Assembly: GCA_002286855.1 (NCBI GenBank)
Contig: NRSV01000051.1
Coordinates: 1 to 64,000, forward strand
Length of the DNA: 64,000 nt
From: Bipolaris cookei
Lineage: Eukaryota > Ascomycota > Dothideomycetes > Pleosporales > Pleosporaceae
Reading direction: 5' to 3'
The notes under the pieces: generated by a model
Told to the model about the DNA's origin: nothing
The model's database searches: none
Seen by the model: only the letters and a program-made list of their open reading frames with translations
Translations under genes and position numbers: made by a program
In this document: one piece after another, positions 36,365 to 49,300 of the stretch
Position numbering within the stretch: the stretch's first letter is position 1
Layout of the letters: each line of letters begins with the position of its first letter

Positions 36365-37969
36365 GAAGCTTGAGGTTGTGGTTGTGGTACGGAGTGCATG
36401 CATTTCTTCTCATGGGCTTTGGCGCACGGGATAGGTCTATAACATGGATGCCAGTCATGAGCGATTGAACAAAAATTCAACGATTCCCCAATTCATGAAT
36501 ATGTGCCTTTCGAGTCTGGAGTGACATGTGTGCTTTTGTTGGGTTTCTTGGGACGGGTTTTGGGGCACATGATCAGTGTGTAGTCGAGGGGTCATTTTGC
36601 CAAAGCGTTTAGGCTGTTGGCGGCCAGACCTGGTGCCCAAACCAGTGTCGACCTATAGGGTCTGCTACTTACGTATACTGAAAGGGTTTTCTGACGAGGA
36701 AGAGGGTAAGTAGTATAGCAGAGCCTAGGAGTGGGTAGGTCTCCGTCACACATGTTCCCAAGGTTGCAGCCCTGCTGATGCAGGGAGAATCAATACAAAG
36801 AATTCATCACGTGACTTCCGATTTGAGCAAAAAATAAAGCTGCAACAACATACGACAGCGGAGATTCGCTAGTAGTCAGCATTTTGTAGGTCAGACGAGT
36901 ATATTACTATGAAATGTGCTACTCTAGGGTAGGAAACACACCAAAGCAGCACCTGTAGGTAGGATAACTTTCTGTAGCTCGATCTAGTCGAGCACAAGTC
37001 GCTCAATACCAGGGAAGGGAGTTGAGGGAATGGAGGAGAGAGAAAGATGGTAAGTATACTATGCTTGGTTACATATCGAGTGGGCGCACGTGATGTTGTC
37101 GATATCCCAAATCTAGCTTGGCACTGCCGCACCAACAGAACATAACCACTCTACGTCCGCCTCCGCCACGCCTCTTTTGTCGTCGCTAGAGAGGCTTTGA
37201 CAAAGAAAAAAAATAGAAGTAGTATCTACGTTTGAATTTGTATAGAGCTTCAGAGATCTAAGGGCGTGGGTGTAGAGTCCATTTCTTGCAACTTTATTAA
37301 GAGATGTTTGACCCTGCCAAGAGTAACAAAGAGCCCCAGACGCCCGTAATGGTGGCGGCTCTGCGTGAGTTTGAAAAGCCGGGGGGAGAGGGGGAATCTC
37401 CCTAATTTATGGTTGGGGCGACCATGTGATCAGTCGAGAACGTCTATGACGCCGACGAATTAAGCTTCATATCTTAAGCGGCAACGGCAACAGTTGTCGG
37501 GCCAGAAAATGGTTCGTGGGCTGGCCCAGTTAACAGCAGTGGCCACCGTACATCAAGGCTTTGAATAGAGAGCGTGGTGCATAGCAGGTTTGTAGATGTA
37601 GCCGAAATTGAACGTTCATCTCAACGTATTCAATTGTATGCGCGGGCGCTCTCAATGTGTAATGCCAGATGCAAAATAGATTTGCAAAATAGCACAATGC
37701 AGTCAAATATTTGTATACATTGTATGTACTGTACAAACGTGCAAGACTCCAGACGGAGAGGCAAACGTTCATCACGGCATCAAGAAGAAAAGTCGGGATG
37801 GCAGATACTTGCGTGAGAATGCAGCCGAGGCTTACCGATCCAATGAGCGCTGCCCGATTTTAGTTTGTAAGTAGAGGGCCGGTCGCAACTGCCATCATCG
37901 ACCTCCAACATCAAACCCCCAGGACCTCTCGCCCCTCCGCCTGTCATTCACTCTTCGGCTACCGCCAAT
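36365..37969. other. Intergenic region RPL3 to SDH1
   Basis: 1.6 kb. Holds the RPL3 3' UTR, then AT-rich DNA, then the SDH1 promoter. No frame with coding character was found and no tRNA. A palindromic TCACGTGA lies at 36807 and a further CACGTGAT at about 37087. Confidence 0.45.
36807..36814. promoter_or_regulatory. TCACGTGA palindrome (bHLH-type site), candidate
   Basis: Perfect 8-bp palindrome about 1.15 kb upstream of SDH1. CACGTG cores are bound by Cbf1-type bHLH factors in fungi. Functional use here is unproven. Confidence 0.3.
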
Positions 37970-40224
37970 ATGAGTTGCCTCAGGATGCGTCGCACGCAGC
38001 TTGCGAGCCAGGTAAGTCTATTGCGAACCTCTTCAATCACTCGTTGCCAGCCGACGAGTGGCATCCGCCGCACCGAGGCGTGTGCCACATCCCACATGGC
38101 TCTGGCAGACAGTCGCATGGCGGGATACCACCTCGGCACCCTCAGACGACGCCATTAGATGCCCTGCAAGCTCGCATTGTTCCTCAATTGCTCAATGGCT
38201 AATGTTCCCCGCAATAGCTCGCGAGGAGTTTCCGCCCAAGCACACGAGCCTTCTCCTCAACTCGACCCTTCCAACGTGTAATCGCTACCGAGAACCTGCG
38301 AGCAAAGGAAGCGTCAGGCTTCATCTCCAGCAAGTACCCCGTTATTGATCACCAATACGACGCCATTGTTGTTGGCGCTGGAGGAGCTGGTCTGCGAGCA
38401 GCTTTCGGTCTCGCTGAGGCGGGCTTCAACACGGCCTGTATTTCAAAGCTTTTCCCTACTCGATCGCACACAGTAGCTGCGCAGGGCGGTATCAATGCAG
38501 CACTTGGAAAGTACGTATAAGTAGCAGGTAAAAGGCAAGTTGAAAAGGCTGACGTATATATGCAGCATGCACGAGGATGACTGGAGGTGGCACATGTACG
38601 ATACCGTCAAAGGTTCAGATTGGCTTGGTGACCAGGACGCTATCCACTACATGACAAGAGAGGCCCCACAATCTGTCATTGAGCTCGAGAACTATGGTTG
38701 CCCATTCTCTAGAACCGACGACGGCAAAATGTACGTTTTCCTATAGCCCCAGTTTCCAGTAGCATGCTGACCTGGTGTAGTTACCAACGTGCCTTTGGTG
38801 GTCAATCGCAAAAGTACGGAAAGGGCGGACAGGCATACCGATGCTGTGCTGCTGCCGACAGAACTGGTCACGCTCTCCTGCACACCCTCTATGGACAATC
38901 TCTCCGCCACAACACCAAGTACTTCATTGAGTTCTTCGCTACCGATCTGATCATGGAAGATGGCGTCTGCAAGGGCGTTGTTGCCTACAACCAGGAAGAC
39001 GGAACTATCCACCGTTTCATCGCTAAGAACACCGTTTTGGCCACTGGTGGTTACGGACGTGCCTACTTCAGCTGCACATCGGCTCACACCTGTACTGGTG
39101 ACGGTATGGCCATGGTTGCTCGCGCAGGTCTCCCCAACCAGGACATGGAGTTCGTCCAGTTCCACCCCACTGGTATCTACGGCGCTGGATGCTTGATCAC
39201 TGAGGGTTCCCGTGGAGAGGGTGGTTATCTTCTCAACTCTGAGGGTGAACGATTCATGGAGCGTTATGCACCCACCGCCAAGGATCTTGCCTCGCGTGAC
39301 GTTGTTTCCCGATCAATGACACTGGAAATCCGTGAAGGCCGTGGTGTTGGTCCCGAGAAAGACCACATCTACCTTCAGCTCAGCCACCTGCCCCCTGAGG
39401 TTCTCCATGAGCGTCTGCCCGGTATCTCCGAGACCGCTGCCATTTTCGCTGGTGTAGATGTTACCAAACAGCCCATTCCTGTCCTTCCCACTGTTCACTA
39501 CAACATGGGTGGTATCCCCACTAAGTACACTGGTGAGGTTCTCACTCAAGACGCCCAGGGTAACGACCAAGTCGTACCTGGTCTGTTCGCTTGCGGTGAA
39601 GCTGCATGCGTATCTGTTCACGGAGCCAACCGTCTCGGTGCCAATTCATTGCTCGACCTTGTTGTCTTTGGTCGTGCTGTTTCCCACACCATCCGCGACA
39701 ACTTCAGCCCCGGTCAGACCGCTGATCCTGTATCTGCCGATGCTGGTGCCGACTCCATCTCCGTCCTGGACAAGGTCCGTACCTCGGAGGGCACCAAGTC
39801 CACCGCCGAGGTCCGCCTACAGATGCAAAAGGTCATGCAGACTGATGTCGCCGTCTTCCGAACACAAGAGTCGCTCGACGAGGGTGTCAAAAAGATCCGC
39901 GAGGTTGACGCCGACTTTGTCAACGTTGGTATCAAGGACCGCAGCATAATCTGGAACTCCGACCTTGTCGAGACGCTTGAGCTACGAAACTTGCTCACTT
40001 GCGCTGTTCAGACTGCTGAATCTGCCGCCAACCGCAAGGAGTCGAGAGGCGCCCACGCCCGCGAGGACTATCCCGACCGTGATGACGAGCAGTGGATGAA
40101 GCACACACTATCGTGGCAGAAACAGCCACACGGCGAGACCAAACTTGGCTATAGGCAGGTGACTGGTACTACGCTAGACGAGGCCGAGTGCAAGGCTGTG
40201 CCACCATTCAAGCGTACCTACTAG
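37970..40224 (+). CDS. SDH1: Succinate dehydrogenase flavoprotein subunit, mitochondrial
   Basis: 647 aa from four exons: 37970-38011, 38218-38510, 38566-38730, 38781-40224. Exon 1 ([14 protein letters not shown]) and the start of exon 2 ([14 protein letters not shown]) form an Arg/Ser-rich mitochondrial presequence without acidic residues. The FAD-binding [10 protein letters not shown] is at about residues 67-76. [10 protein letters not shown] supplies His98, to which FAD is covalently bound in this family. Catalytic-site and dicarboxylate-binding segments follow ([20 protein letters not shown], and [20 protein letters not shown]). The subunit oxidises succinate to fumarate in complex II on the matrix side of the inner membrane. 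The first intron is 206 nt, four times the local norm. Confidence 0.96.
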
Positions 40225-41745
40225 ACTATAAAAGATAGAAAGTGGGGTTTTGCGGCAATAAGAGAAAGAGTTATGTTTTTGTATTTTATGTACATTTGCT
40301 GATGGATGAGGATTGGCTGTGCATGTTTTAGCATGTTTGAAAGTATCAAAGTAGTAAAGTAGTTGAGAGATGTGAAATAAAGTTTTAAGCCCAGGTTGTA
40401 TTTGGAGGCTGTTTGGGTAGTTGTGGTTGTGATTGTGATTGTGGTAAAACACTTGGTGATTGGCGTATAATAAGAGGAAGATCCGGTTGGACGAGGAGTC
40501 GTGTTTGCTAATGGGGAATTTGTAAGCGCCCACGTAAGGGGTAAACGTGTACATATGTAAGCGCGCAGCCAGGGCGGTTAACCACACACGTCTCTGGTCT
40601 CATTGATTGGCTTGGGAACGTCTTCTCCGATTGGAGATACCAAGTATTTGGCATTGTTGTAGCACTACTACGCAATATTCCAGTTTCCACCGTATCGCCC
40701 CAAAGGAGAAGTTAACTACCAAGACAACTTCTATAACCAAGACAAAACTCCACAATGCAGCAAGACAACAACAGCAGCATTAACATAACCCACATATTAC
40801 GAATCCCCCACCCCCTTAAGCGTTTGAACCAGGGATATCCCCACATGTCTTAGATCTCGCCCACAAAATAAAGAGCACTTGGCTAACTACATGATTACAA
40901 ATGTGCTAATGTATAAATGAGCAATTGAAACACTATAGGTGTCGGTGACTAGGCCTTTTGGCTTTGGCTTGTGTAATCATATAACGACGACAGAACAGGC
41001 GGAAGGGGCGGAAGGGCACGGTTAATCGGTTAATCGATTGTGCAGTGAGGCGTTGAGGAGAGAGAGAGAGAGAGAGGGGGGGGATTTATATACTCGATAC
41101 ATTTTTGTTCGTTTAACATGTACATATTTTTGATCAAAATCTGCCCGCATTCGGGCTCTTCTGAACAAGGGGGCTACGTAAGGTAGTGTGTGACATTGGA
41201 AGGAAGAGGGGAATGGGATCGTTTGTATCAGATAACAGCCACATGTACACAAGTTTCCCGCAATTCTGCGCCCTTTTTTTTTGTTGGATGATGATTTGAA
41301 TTTTTATTTTTGCATTTCCCCAGCGTCTCAATACCCCAGAGCAAAAAAAAAGTGACTTTTGCGGATGATGGGGGATAGGGAAGAGAAAAAGGAAGTATTG
41401 ACAACGAAATTAAGTAAGTGCCCATGATACTCTACGCTGATGCCAAAAAGCAAAGAATTATAGGCTCTGAGTGCTTCGAGGGATTTTGTGTGACGGACAA
41501 GGAAGAAAGATAGACAAAAGTGGCTGGTTTATGTATATTTCGCTGGCTGACTCTCTCTTTTTTTGTAAGAGACAAGAAAAGAAATACATACACTAAAAAA
41601 CAAAAAAGAGGACTTTCGTCCCGAGAGTTGTGGAGAGGGAGGGGTATTATATGCAAAACAAATCGCTAAAACTCTCTCATTTTTTTTGGGGGGTGCATGG
41701 TAGTAAAGCCTACGATAGGCTATTGACTGCTTCTTCTTTTTGTTC
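40225..41745. other. Convergent gene-free region, SDH1 / subtilase
   Basis: 1.5 kb between two 3' ends. AT-rich with many A and T tracts and one GA microsatellite. The open frames present are low-complexity. No RNA gene recognised. Confidence 0.5.
41058..41076. repeat. (GA)n microsatellite
   Basis: Nine GA units followed by a G run, read directly. Confidence 0.9.
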
Positions 41746-43158
41746 TTAAAAACGGAGCTGGACATCGCGCGAGTGCAGCTCGAAGCGCTTATCGATGGGT
41801 GCGTCCTGTGCCATGCGGGCGGCGGCGCGAGCAGCAGGGCTGCCGTTGAGGCCGCTGTGGTCGGGGACAACGTAGTTCTTGACGAGGCGCTGGGCGACGT
41901 TTCCATTGACTCCATTGCTGAGAAGGAGGTTAGAGCTGCCGGCAAGGTTGCCCGAGATGTCGTTTTTGCGAGCGGTAGCAAGGAGTTTGGCTTTGAGGGC
42001 AGCAGGGTTCTGGCCGAGGCCCGCGACGTCTTGGGTCATGAGGACGGCCATGACGCCCGTGGTGTGCGGGCAGGCCATGGAGGTACCGGAGAGGAAGTTG
42101 ATGACATTGTCGCCGGTGGACCAGGAGCTGAGGATTTGCTCGCCGGGGGCGTAGATGTCGACGCAGCGGCCGTTGTTGGAGAAGCTTGAGATTTGGTTGT
42201 TGATGTTGACGGAGCCGACGGTTACGACGTTGGAGTTTGCACCGCCAAGGTGGGCGGGTGTGCTGCCGCAGGCGTCTTGTCCGTCGTTTCCAGCGGCGAC
42301 GGAGACGTGGATACCGGCCTCAGAGGCACCGGTAATGACTTCGTCGACGGAGTTGGCAAAGCCCTGGAGACCCCATGACATGCTCATGATAGAGCCGATG
42401 AAGCCGGGCTCAGTCTTGCGCTTGTTGTGCCTGGCAATGACCCAGTCCATGCCCTTGATGGTGTCGGAAGAAGCACCAGATCCATCGTCTCCAAGGACCT
42501 TGACTTCAATGATGTTGGCACCCTGGGCAACACCAAACTTGGCGCCACCAGCAGTACCGGCAACGTGAGTGCCGTGACCGTCACCGTCGGCAAAGGAACC
42601 GGTAGCGGTGAAACCCTGGACAGCACGACCAGTGAAGACAGCGTGGGAAGTTCGCACACCAGTATCAATGACGTAGATATCGACACCAGCACCGAGAGTA
42701 GAGTCGTTGAAAGAATATGTAAAGTCCTGGCCTTGGGGAGAGCCCGAGGGGCCTTGGGCGCTCGAGATGCGCTCGAGACCCCATGGGGAGCCTTTACGCT
42801 GCTCGATAAACGACTTGACCTCTGCCTTTTCCTCGACAACATTGATCTCGGCCATGCTCTTGAAGATGGCAGCATGCTCGTCACACATCTTGAGAACAAC
42901 AACACGGGGGTTGACGCCTGGGCTCGACTCGAAAAGAATTGCATCGCCATTCTTGTTGAGCTCAAGGGCATCCATGTACCTTTCAATGGGCTCGGGCACA
43001 GTCTCGTTACGCCACCAAGTGACAATGTACTCCTTGACCTCTGTGGAGTGGTTGCTAGGGAGCGTGTTTTTGTTGATGAAGCCTGGGTTGGGAAAAGCGG
43101 CAACGAGTGAGGAGCTAGCCGCCAAAAGGCTAGCTGTAATGGTGAAGAAGGACTTCAT
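41746..43158 (-). CDS. Subtilisin-like serine protease (S8A, proteinase K / oryzin group)
   Basis: 470 aa, no intron. Residues 1-21 are a signal peptide (MKSFFTITASLLAASSSLVA). An inhibitor I9-type propeptide follows (EYIVTWW...VVEEKAEVKSF), then the mature enzyme from about residue 124. The triad is Asp165 (VIDTGV), His195 (DGHGTHVAGT) and Ser360 (SGTSMACPH), with oxyanion Asn291 (AAGND). A C-terminal extension of about 50 residues ends in DKRFELHSRDVQLRF and includes a Lys-Arg pair that could be a Kex2-type cut site. Homologues are secreted alkaline proteases or vacuolar proteinase B; the N terminus fits entry to the secretory pathway, and the final location is open. Its 5' side faces 3.2 kb without genes. 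Confidence 0.94.
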   Translation of the reverse strand: MKSFFTITASLLAASSSLVAAFPNPGFINKNTLPSNHSTEVKEYIVTWWRNETVPEPIERYMDALELNKNGDAILFESSPGVNPRVVVLKMCDEHAAIFKSMAEINVVEEKAEVKSFIEQRKGSPWGLERISSAQGPSGSPQGQDFTYSFNDSTLGAGVDIYVIDTGVRTSHAVFTGRAVQGFTATGSFADGDGHGTHVAGTAGGAKFGVAQGANIIEVKVLGDDGSGASSDTIKGMDWVIARHNKRKTEPGFIGSIMSMSWGLQGFANSVDEVITGASEAGIHVSVAAGNDGQDACGSTPAHLGGANSNVVTVGSVNINNQISSFSNNGRCVDIYAPGEQILSSWSTGDNVINFLSGTSMACPHTTGVMAVLMTQDVAGLGQNPAALKAKLLATARKNDISGNLAGSSNLLLSNGVNGNVAQRLVKNYVVPDHSGLNGSPAARAAARMAQDAPIDKRFELHSRDVQLRF

Positions 43159-46100
43159 GGTGAATTACAGAATGGATCCTGTCCGGAAGGGGAAAAAAGA
43201 AGTGATTGAAGGGAGAGTAGGAATTGAAGGGTTGTTGATGATCCAGGTGAATGCAAGTGCACTGTGGCGGTGTTAGTAACAGCTCTACTGTAGACAAACG
43301 ACCAAGCCAAATGCTAGAGCAAGAAGGAGAATGATCGCTGTGAAAGGGGAACAGAGGGTATTGTATAGAAGAAGCACACAATGGTGAAAGGCATTCAAGT
43401 GAGACGCTGTAGGTGGACAAGCCCCACTGAGGCCGTATGGGTATACAGTTGGACGGCCGGGGAGAGTATACGTACAGGGCAAGGCGTGTGTCAGGCAGGA
43501 AGTCTGAGGTGATTGACGTATCGGCCAAGACGTGCCAGCACGCGGAAAAGAAAGCAAGGGAGGGAGTGAATGGAAACAGGAGGAGGTGTTGGGGGGGAAG
43601 TGAATGAAGCAGTTGCCGAAGCAAGAGAGAGAGTCAACTCTTGATGAATGGAAGAGAGGGAGAGAGAAGAGAGCGTAAGCGTGGGTGGACACGAGCAGAG
43701 GGAGGGTGGTGGAGGGCGCCATGGTTGATGTAGTCTTGTCGCGTCGCATCGTCCAGGCGCTGGTGGCCAAGGGCAGCATAGAGGCGGGAGGGTCTGAAAC
43801 AGGGCGTGGAGCTTGGCTCCGAGTGACATTGGTGCCGGGCGAGCAGGAACAGAACAGAGCAACCTGAGCCGTCGAGGCTTCCGTTGGTCGTGGGTCTCTG
43901 AGCCTCTGAAACGGCATGGGTCAGCCGCCGCACTGCCTAAAGCAGACAGGGCCGGCCTATGTGCTGGCCCATCTCATCTCGCCTGTACACTGCACATCCC
44001 ACATAGGCGCGGGGCGTCTGAGCGTCGCATATTCATGCACACCACCTCAATGCCCTGAAGCCCGCCCATCCGGCATGACTTGCCCAGCTGCCCTCGCTGC
44101 CGTGCGCCCTTCTATCTCTTTCGAGAGCCCCGATCGCACGCCCTTCTCGCCCGTCACCTCCACCCTGTTGACAGCGTCCGACAGCCGCAAAACCAAACAC
44201 CCACCCACGCCCGTGAACCGTTTCACTCGTGGTTGACGACACCACCCGCTCTCGTACCACCCGTTTCCATTCTGCCTTAGTCGCGCCCCCGGAGAATTGG
44301 CGTCGTGCGGACCCTACTTACTACTGCCGTCTCTGGTACCCCAAACTAGCTCCCGACCGACTGCACAACCACGGCCATCGCCGTATTGCAAGTAGAGTGT
44401 ACTATGTAAAGTACAACTCCCCCATGTCTATTTTTCTTCGCTGCCACTTTGCTCCCTGGTGCCCGCCTGTCGCTCTTCCCCCCTGCCCGTTTCGTACGCG
44501 ACTCGTGCGACCCATAGACCGGTTTCGAGGCGCAAAATGGTATGCATGAGAGAACGATGCTCGGCCGCCATCGCCAATCATCTCCCGCACGCTTTCGTAG
44601 CCTCAGTCAGACCAGCAACCAGAAGCAACATGGACAACGCAACAACAGTCTGTCGCATAAACGGCATTCCCACCTCCAGCCATGCGTTCAACTGGACCCT
44701 CGCATAAAACGGAGAGCGGGACCAAACACCCACTCTATTTCTGCCGACCTGACTCTCTTCGTCTACAAATCACATGCATACCCCGGTCCGCCAGTGCCTG
44801 CGCCTCACCTCCACCCAAAGCCGCTCGCGCGCTCGTTGGGTGGAACCCTCCCCCTTGGTCGCACCAACTCGTACGCCCTCCAATCTATCTGCGCCGCACT
44901 CGTGGCTAGTTCCGGACGGCGCGTTTACCACCCCCTTCCCAGTCCAGTCTAGACCCAATCCCCTAGCCCAGTTTCTGCGGCGCGTGAAACACAAAGCAAA
45001 AACCATGCCCTTGCCGACTTTTTTCCTATTAACTATTAGCGAAAAAAAAACTCAATCAGAGTTCGTTCTAAGTTACTCCACGAAAAATCACGTAAACCTC
45101 TTTTTCTCAAACCGAAGCTAATAGGATAGTGATCAGCATGGGCCGCATTTTATGTTTATTCAGTCTTCTCCGAGAGCGAACTTGGGGCTAGTTCCATTCC
45201 TAAGCGAGCGAGAACACATCAAACTCCAGGGGATCACCCCCCATCCCCAATTCGGATACAAAGCTATCCCACACACAACACACTAGCGGCGCCCAGAACT
45301 AGTTCGTTCTTGATCCCATCTATTCTGTTACAAACATCCAATATATTCCTTCCGTTCTTCTATAGTGCCATTTTGTCCGAACGCGCGGCACGACTTTATC
45401 CCAGTGTATCCATGACTTCTTTCCACTGTTCTGCCCCAAGCAGAGAAAACGCCCACAGCTTCTTCCCTCCTACTCTTCTCTCAGCCAAACAATCCACAGC
45501 GACAATATGTTTAAAAGGGGGCCGTCTCCCACTGTACACATCTAAAATACCAATGTTTGCTTTTCGCACTTTGCCCTTAGACCTTGTAAGAGAAAACGGA
45601 TGGATAGGATAACTACGCTTCGGTTCGCTCCGGAACTTTCCCCCTCCATCCACCTTTGTATCCCCAAGCACTTGAATGGATATAAAGTGCGGAGTGTACG
45701 CATACGCGCTTTCATTTGAAACCCGGCGCGCTAGTGTTCTAGACTACTTATCCCCCATTTGTGAACATAAGAAAAAACACAAAGGTGGTTTTTTCTTCTT
45801 CTGTAATACGGGCTGGTAAGTACAAAGTTGTGTATAAAAATGGTGAGGTGAGGTGAAACTCGGCGGTTGTTCGATGAAAGGTGAAACCTAGTTTTGTCAG
45901 CCGTCGACCCGTCTTCTGTGCATGGAGTGCTTTTGCTTCAAAACTGATGTCTTCTATTTTGTTTTTTTTAAAAAAAAAAGTTTGTTGGCTTGTTGGTGAT
46001 ATATGTTCTGTAATCCATGGGTCCAAGGACACTAGTGTGCAAAAAATTCTAGAAAACGGGCGTGTGTTATTTGTAGTAATACTCATACAATACATAGAAA

Positions 46101-46332
46101 TCTGTAACACGTTGTATTTATATCAACCCGTTTGCTTTGTTTCCGCTTCTATAACGTCATGACATTTGTCTGATGATGAGCCGCAGAAACCAGGACTCCA
46201 GTCCCCTAATTCCTCTTGTATCCTACCCTTCCTGTTTCCCGCCCATGCCATGCATCCCCCCCATCCTTACTATAGAAAAAAAAAGGAAGAATGTAACAAA
46301 CCACAATTACCACTTACAAAACCTCCCCTCCC
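43159..46332. other. Long gene-free region upstream of the subtilase gene
   Basis: 3.2 kb. On the minus strand the first 750 bp (43160-43917) are strongly pyrimidine-rich and stay open for 210 codons in one frame, but the composition is that of a promoter/5' UTR rather than a protein. Further on, CT/CA-rich and AT-rich blocks alternate. The last 500 bp before VPS10 are AT-rich, as in 3' UTRs. No RNA gene or transposon is seen. Confidence 0.5.
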
Positions 46333-49300
46333 TCACACATCCTCATCACTATCATCATCCCCCAGCAACTCCCCCTCATCCGCATCCACGACCGCATAAT
46401 CCCCTCTTCCACGAGAAAAACTGCTTCGAGAAGTATACGTCCGGCCGTAACCCCCATACCCACCATGTCCACCGCCCATACGCCCAGCAGCCCACCTCCA
46501 CACACTACCCGCAAGCAACGGCAGCGCAGCGATAACGGCTACGAGCCCCGACACCGCTGCAATGGGCCACTTAACCCACGGCGCATCGCTATCAAAGACG
46601 CCATTGCCACCACCCTCGCCGAGCCGGATACGACCAAACTTGCCGTCCCAGTGGCGCCAGACATAGTATCCGATGCCGCCGGCAGCGGCAAACGGCAGTA
46701 CGATGGCGAGGAAGAGGGAGAAGCCTCCAATGCCGTGTTTCTTCTGGAAATCTTCTTCAAAGCCAGGGCATGGATGTACGTCGCCTGTCTTGTCAAATTC
46801 ATTTCCGCCCTCGCAGGTGGACAGTGGGATCTTGCGGAAGCGGCTGTTGGACCAGTATTCTTTTACGCCCTTGTCTTTGCACACGGCTGAGGCGTCCGGA
46901 AGCTCGAGGCCAGGTACAAGCACGCAGTCGCCGCTAGCGTCGCGTTCGTAGTTGTATGCACTGTGCATATGACGTTAGCATCTGTCTTGCAACGTTGTCC
47001 ATGCTGGAAACATTGACATCAAAACTTACCATTCGTAATCACGCCTTGTGCAAGAGCAGTTGCGTGCAATGTCGTGCATTTGATCAATACGCTGTGCGTT
47101 CCGGCACTTGACACCCCGTTTCTTGCGGTGGTACTGGGCTACGTGCCCAAACAGACATTCAGGCTCATCTTGCTGGAGGGGATGCTGGGGACTCCAAAGG
47201 TCGTAGTCGCCGCGAGTAGGATCGTGCTCGTCAAGTTTACATTCCTTGCTGAATTCTGGGAGACCAGAAAAGTCGAGGTTCACGGCGACAAGCTCCTTGC
47301 TGTCTTTGCCCCAGAGAAGGAAGTTGAGCGACGTATCGCTGGGCACCGTTGTGATAGCGTCGACCCGAATCTTATGGTCGGAGAACTTATACAAGTTCCA
47401 TTCTACGCCGCTGTCAAGCGAGTAGTATACGTGGTCCGTATCTTCACCCCGGCGGACAATGACAATGACGGATCCTTGGTCGCCAAACTCCCACGCGTAG
47501 GTGCCTTTCTTGATTTCCTTCCACGTGATACCCGCGTCAGTAGTCATAAAAGTGTTGGCTTCACCGAATGTCGTTAGCTCGGGTCCGACATTGCCGACAG
47601 CAAGCATCAAGCCTACTGCCGTGGGTGACGAATACATCTCACGAGGATCAGCGCGCTCCGTGTATCCGTGGATATGCAGACCACACTTGTCCTTGTTCGA
47701 CACGTCACACTTGTACGGCTTGCCGTCAGAGTCCTTCTCAGGCGCTTGTAGGGCCTCCCAGTCGGCACTATCATTGTGAGTGATACGGCTTTGTTTCTTC
47801 TTCTTGCTACCCTTGTCGACCTCTGCAATATTGGTGACCACATTGGCAACAGCAACACCCTCAAGACCCTGCATCTTCTCAAAGTCGACATAGCCGTCAG
47901 TATTCCTGTTGACGCCGCTCAAGCTCATGACGTAGGAAGTACCATTGCTGTTACTCTTGATGATGGAACCATACTCCTGGTCTCGTGTTGGGTTCACCGT
48001 CACATGCAAAAAGACCGCGTGTGTAGAGCTGTCCAGCACTGTGTATGCAGTCTGGTGTACGTCAAAGAACTTTGGAGGGAATTTGGCTTCGGCAAAGGTG
48101 TGGGCGTCCAGGCTGGCATCCAGGCGGAGACTGTTATCCTTGGCCTTAGTCGCAACCATGATAAACTCGGACATGGTTGCGAATTCCACAACCGACTTGA
48201 ACTTGACATCCTTCTTCTTGAACCAGTCGTCACTCGAGATGAGCTCTAGCGGAGCATTTGTTTCCTCGTTCGTGTGCTGTTCACAAAAGACTTGCTCTTC
48301 CTTGACACTACGCCCAGTCTCGCGCCAGACAAACATGCACTTCTTAACGTACGGCACAAGAGACTCCCAGCTATCATCCTCACCGTTCTTCTGCGAAACG
48401 TAAGCTACCGTGTGGCACTCCTTGTCTCCCGCTTTTTCGCAGTTTTTGCCGCCCATCCATATGATCCAACCCTTTTGCTTGGGATGGAATTGCATGATCT
48501 GCAGCATTTCCTTGTTGGGTACAGCGGGCGCGTTGAACGAGTGGATGCTGTCATGGAGACCGCGATCCTCGGAGTAGTAAACTTTCTTTCCTGCAGTCAA
48601 GAAATAGACATTGTTGTTTTCGTACTGATGAGGGTAGATTCTAACAATTTCATCATCAATAGCCTTCTTCCACTTCTTTCCGTGATCGTGCGATATGTAA
48701 GCCGTACGTTCGTCGGTAAGCATGACAACTGTCTCATCTTTGCTTCGCTCGTTACCGGTGTCTTCACCTTGAGTGTTGCGCTCAAGGTAGTACTGCTCCA
48801 CGAACTCGCCACCCTTGAACTTAGTGATTTCATGGGTAATCTCTTTGCTCTGCGGCGGCCGCTTCTCCGAGTCTTTGCATTCGCGCTCGACCTGCTTGTC
48901 TCTATCCGTTTCGCCTTTGCATTGGTTGCCAGGAATCTTTCGCCAGCCAGAACTGCCTTTGTACGTCTTGGCATCTCCTTCGCAAGCTCCCTTTGGCAGG
49001 CTGAACGAATCGTCAGGCTCGCACTTCTTGTCTTTGCCTTCGCCAACAGGGGCAAAGCCAAAGTCACATTCGTAGTCCCGGAATTGGTCGCAGTCGCAAG
49101 GTTTGAAGGTGGGAACCGGGTCTTTGAAGACTTCACCAACAGAGCATTCAGCATCCCACTTTCGCCTTCGGAACAGCTGTTTGTGGCCCATGACACAGCT
49201 TGCATCGCCATCTGCGTCTTTTCGTACAGACCATTCGGCATCAAAATCGCTGTCCCCACACTTCTTCAGCATGTCGCTGAAGTCAAGGTGAATGATGACG

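Noticed and set aside
43285..43917. 210-codon open frame on the minus strand
   Set aside because: Arises from pyrimidine-rich DNA; Ser/Pro/Leu/His composition in all frames, and no domain or splice pattern.
44080..45121. Several overlapping frames of 66-136 codons
   Set aside because: Mutually overlapping in different frames, low-complexity, with no supporting intron signals.
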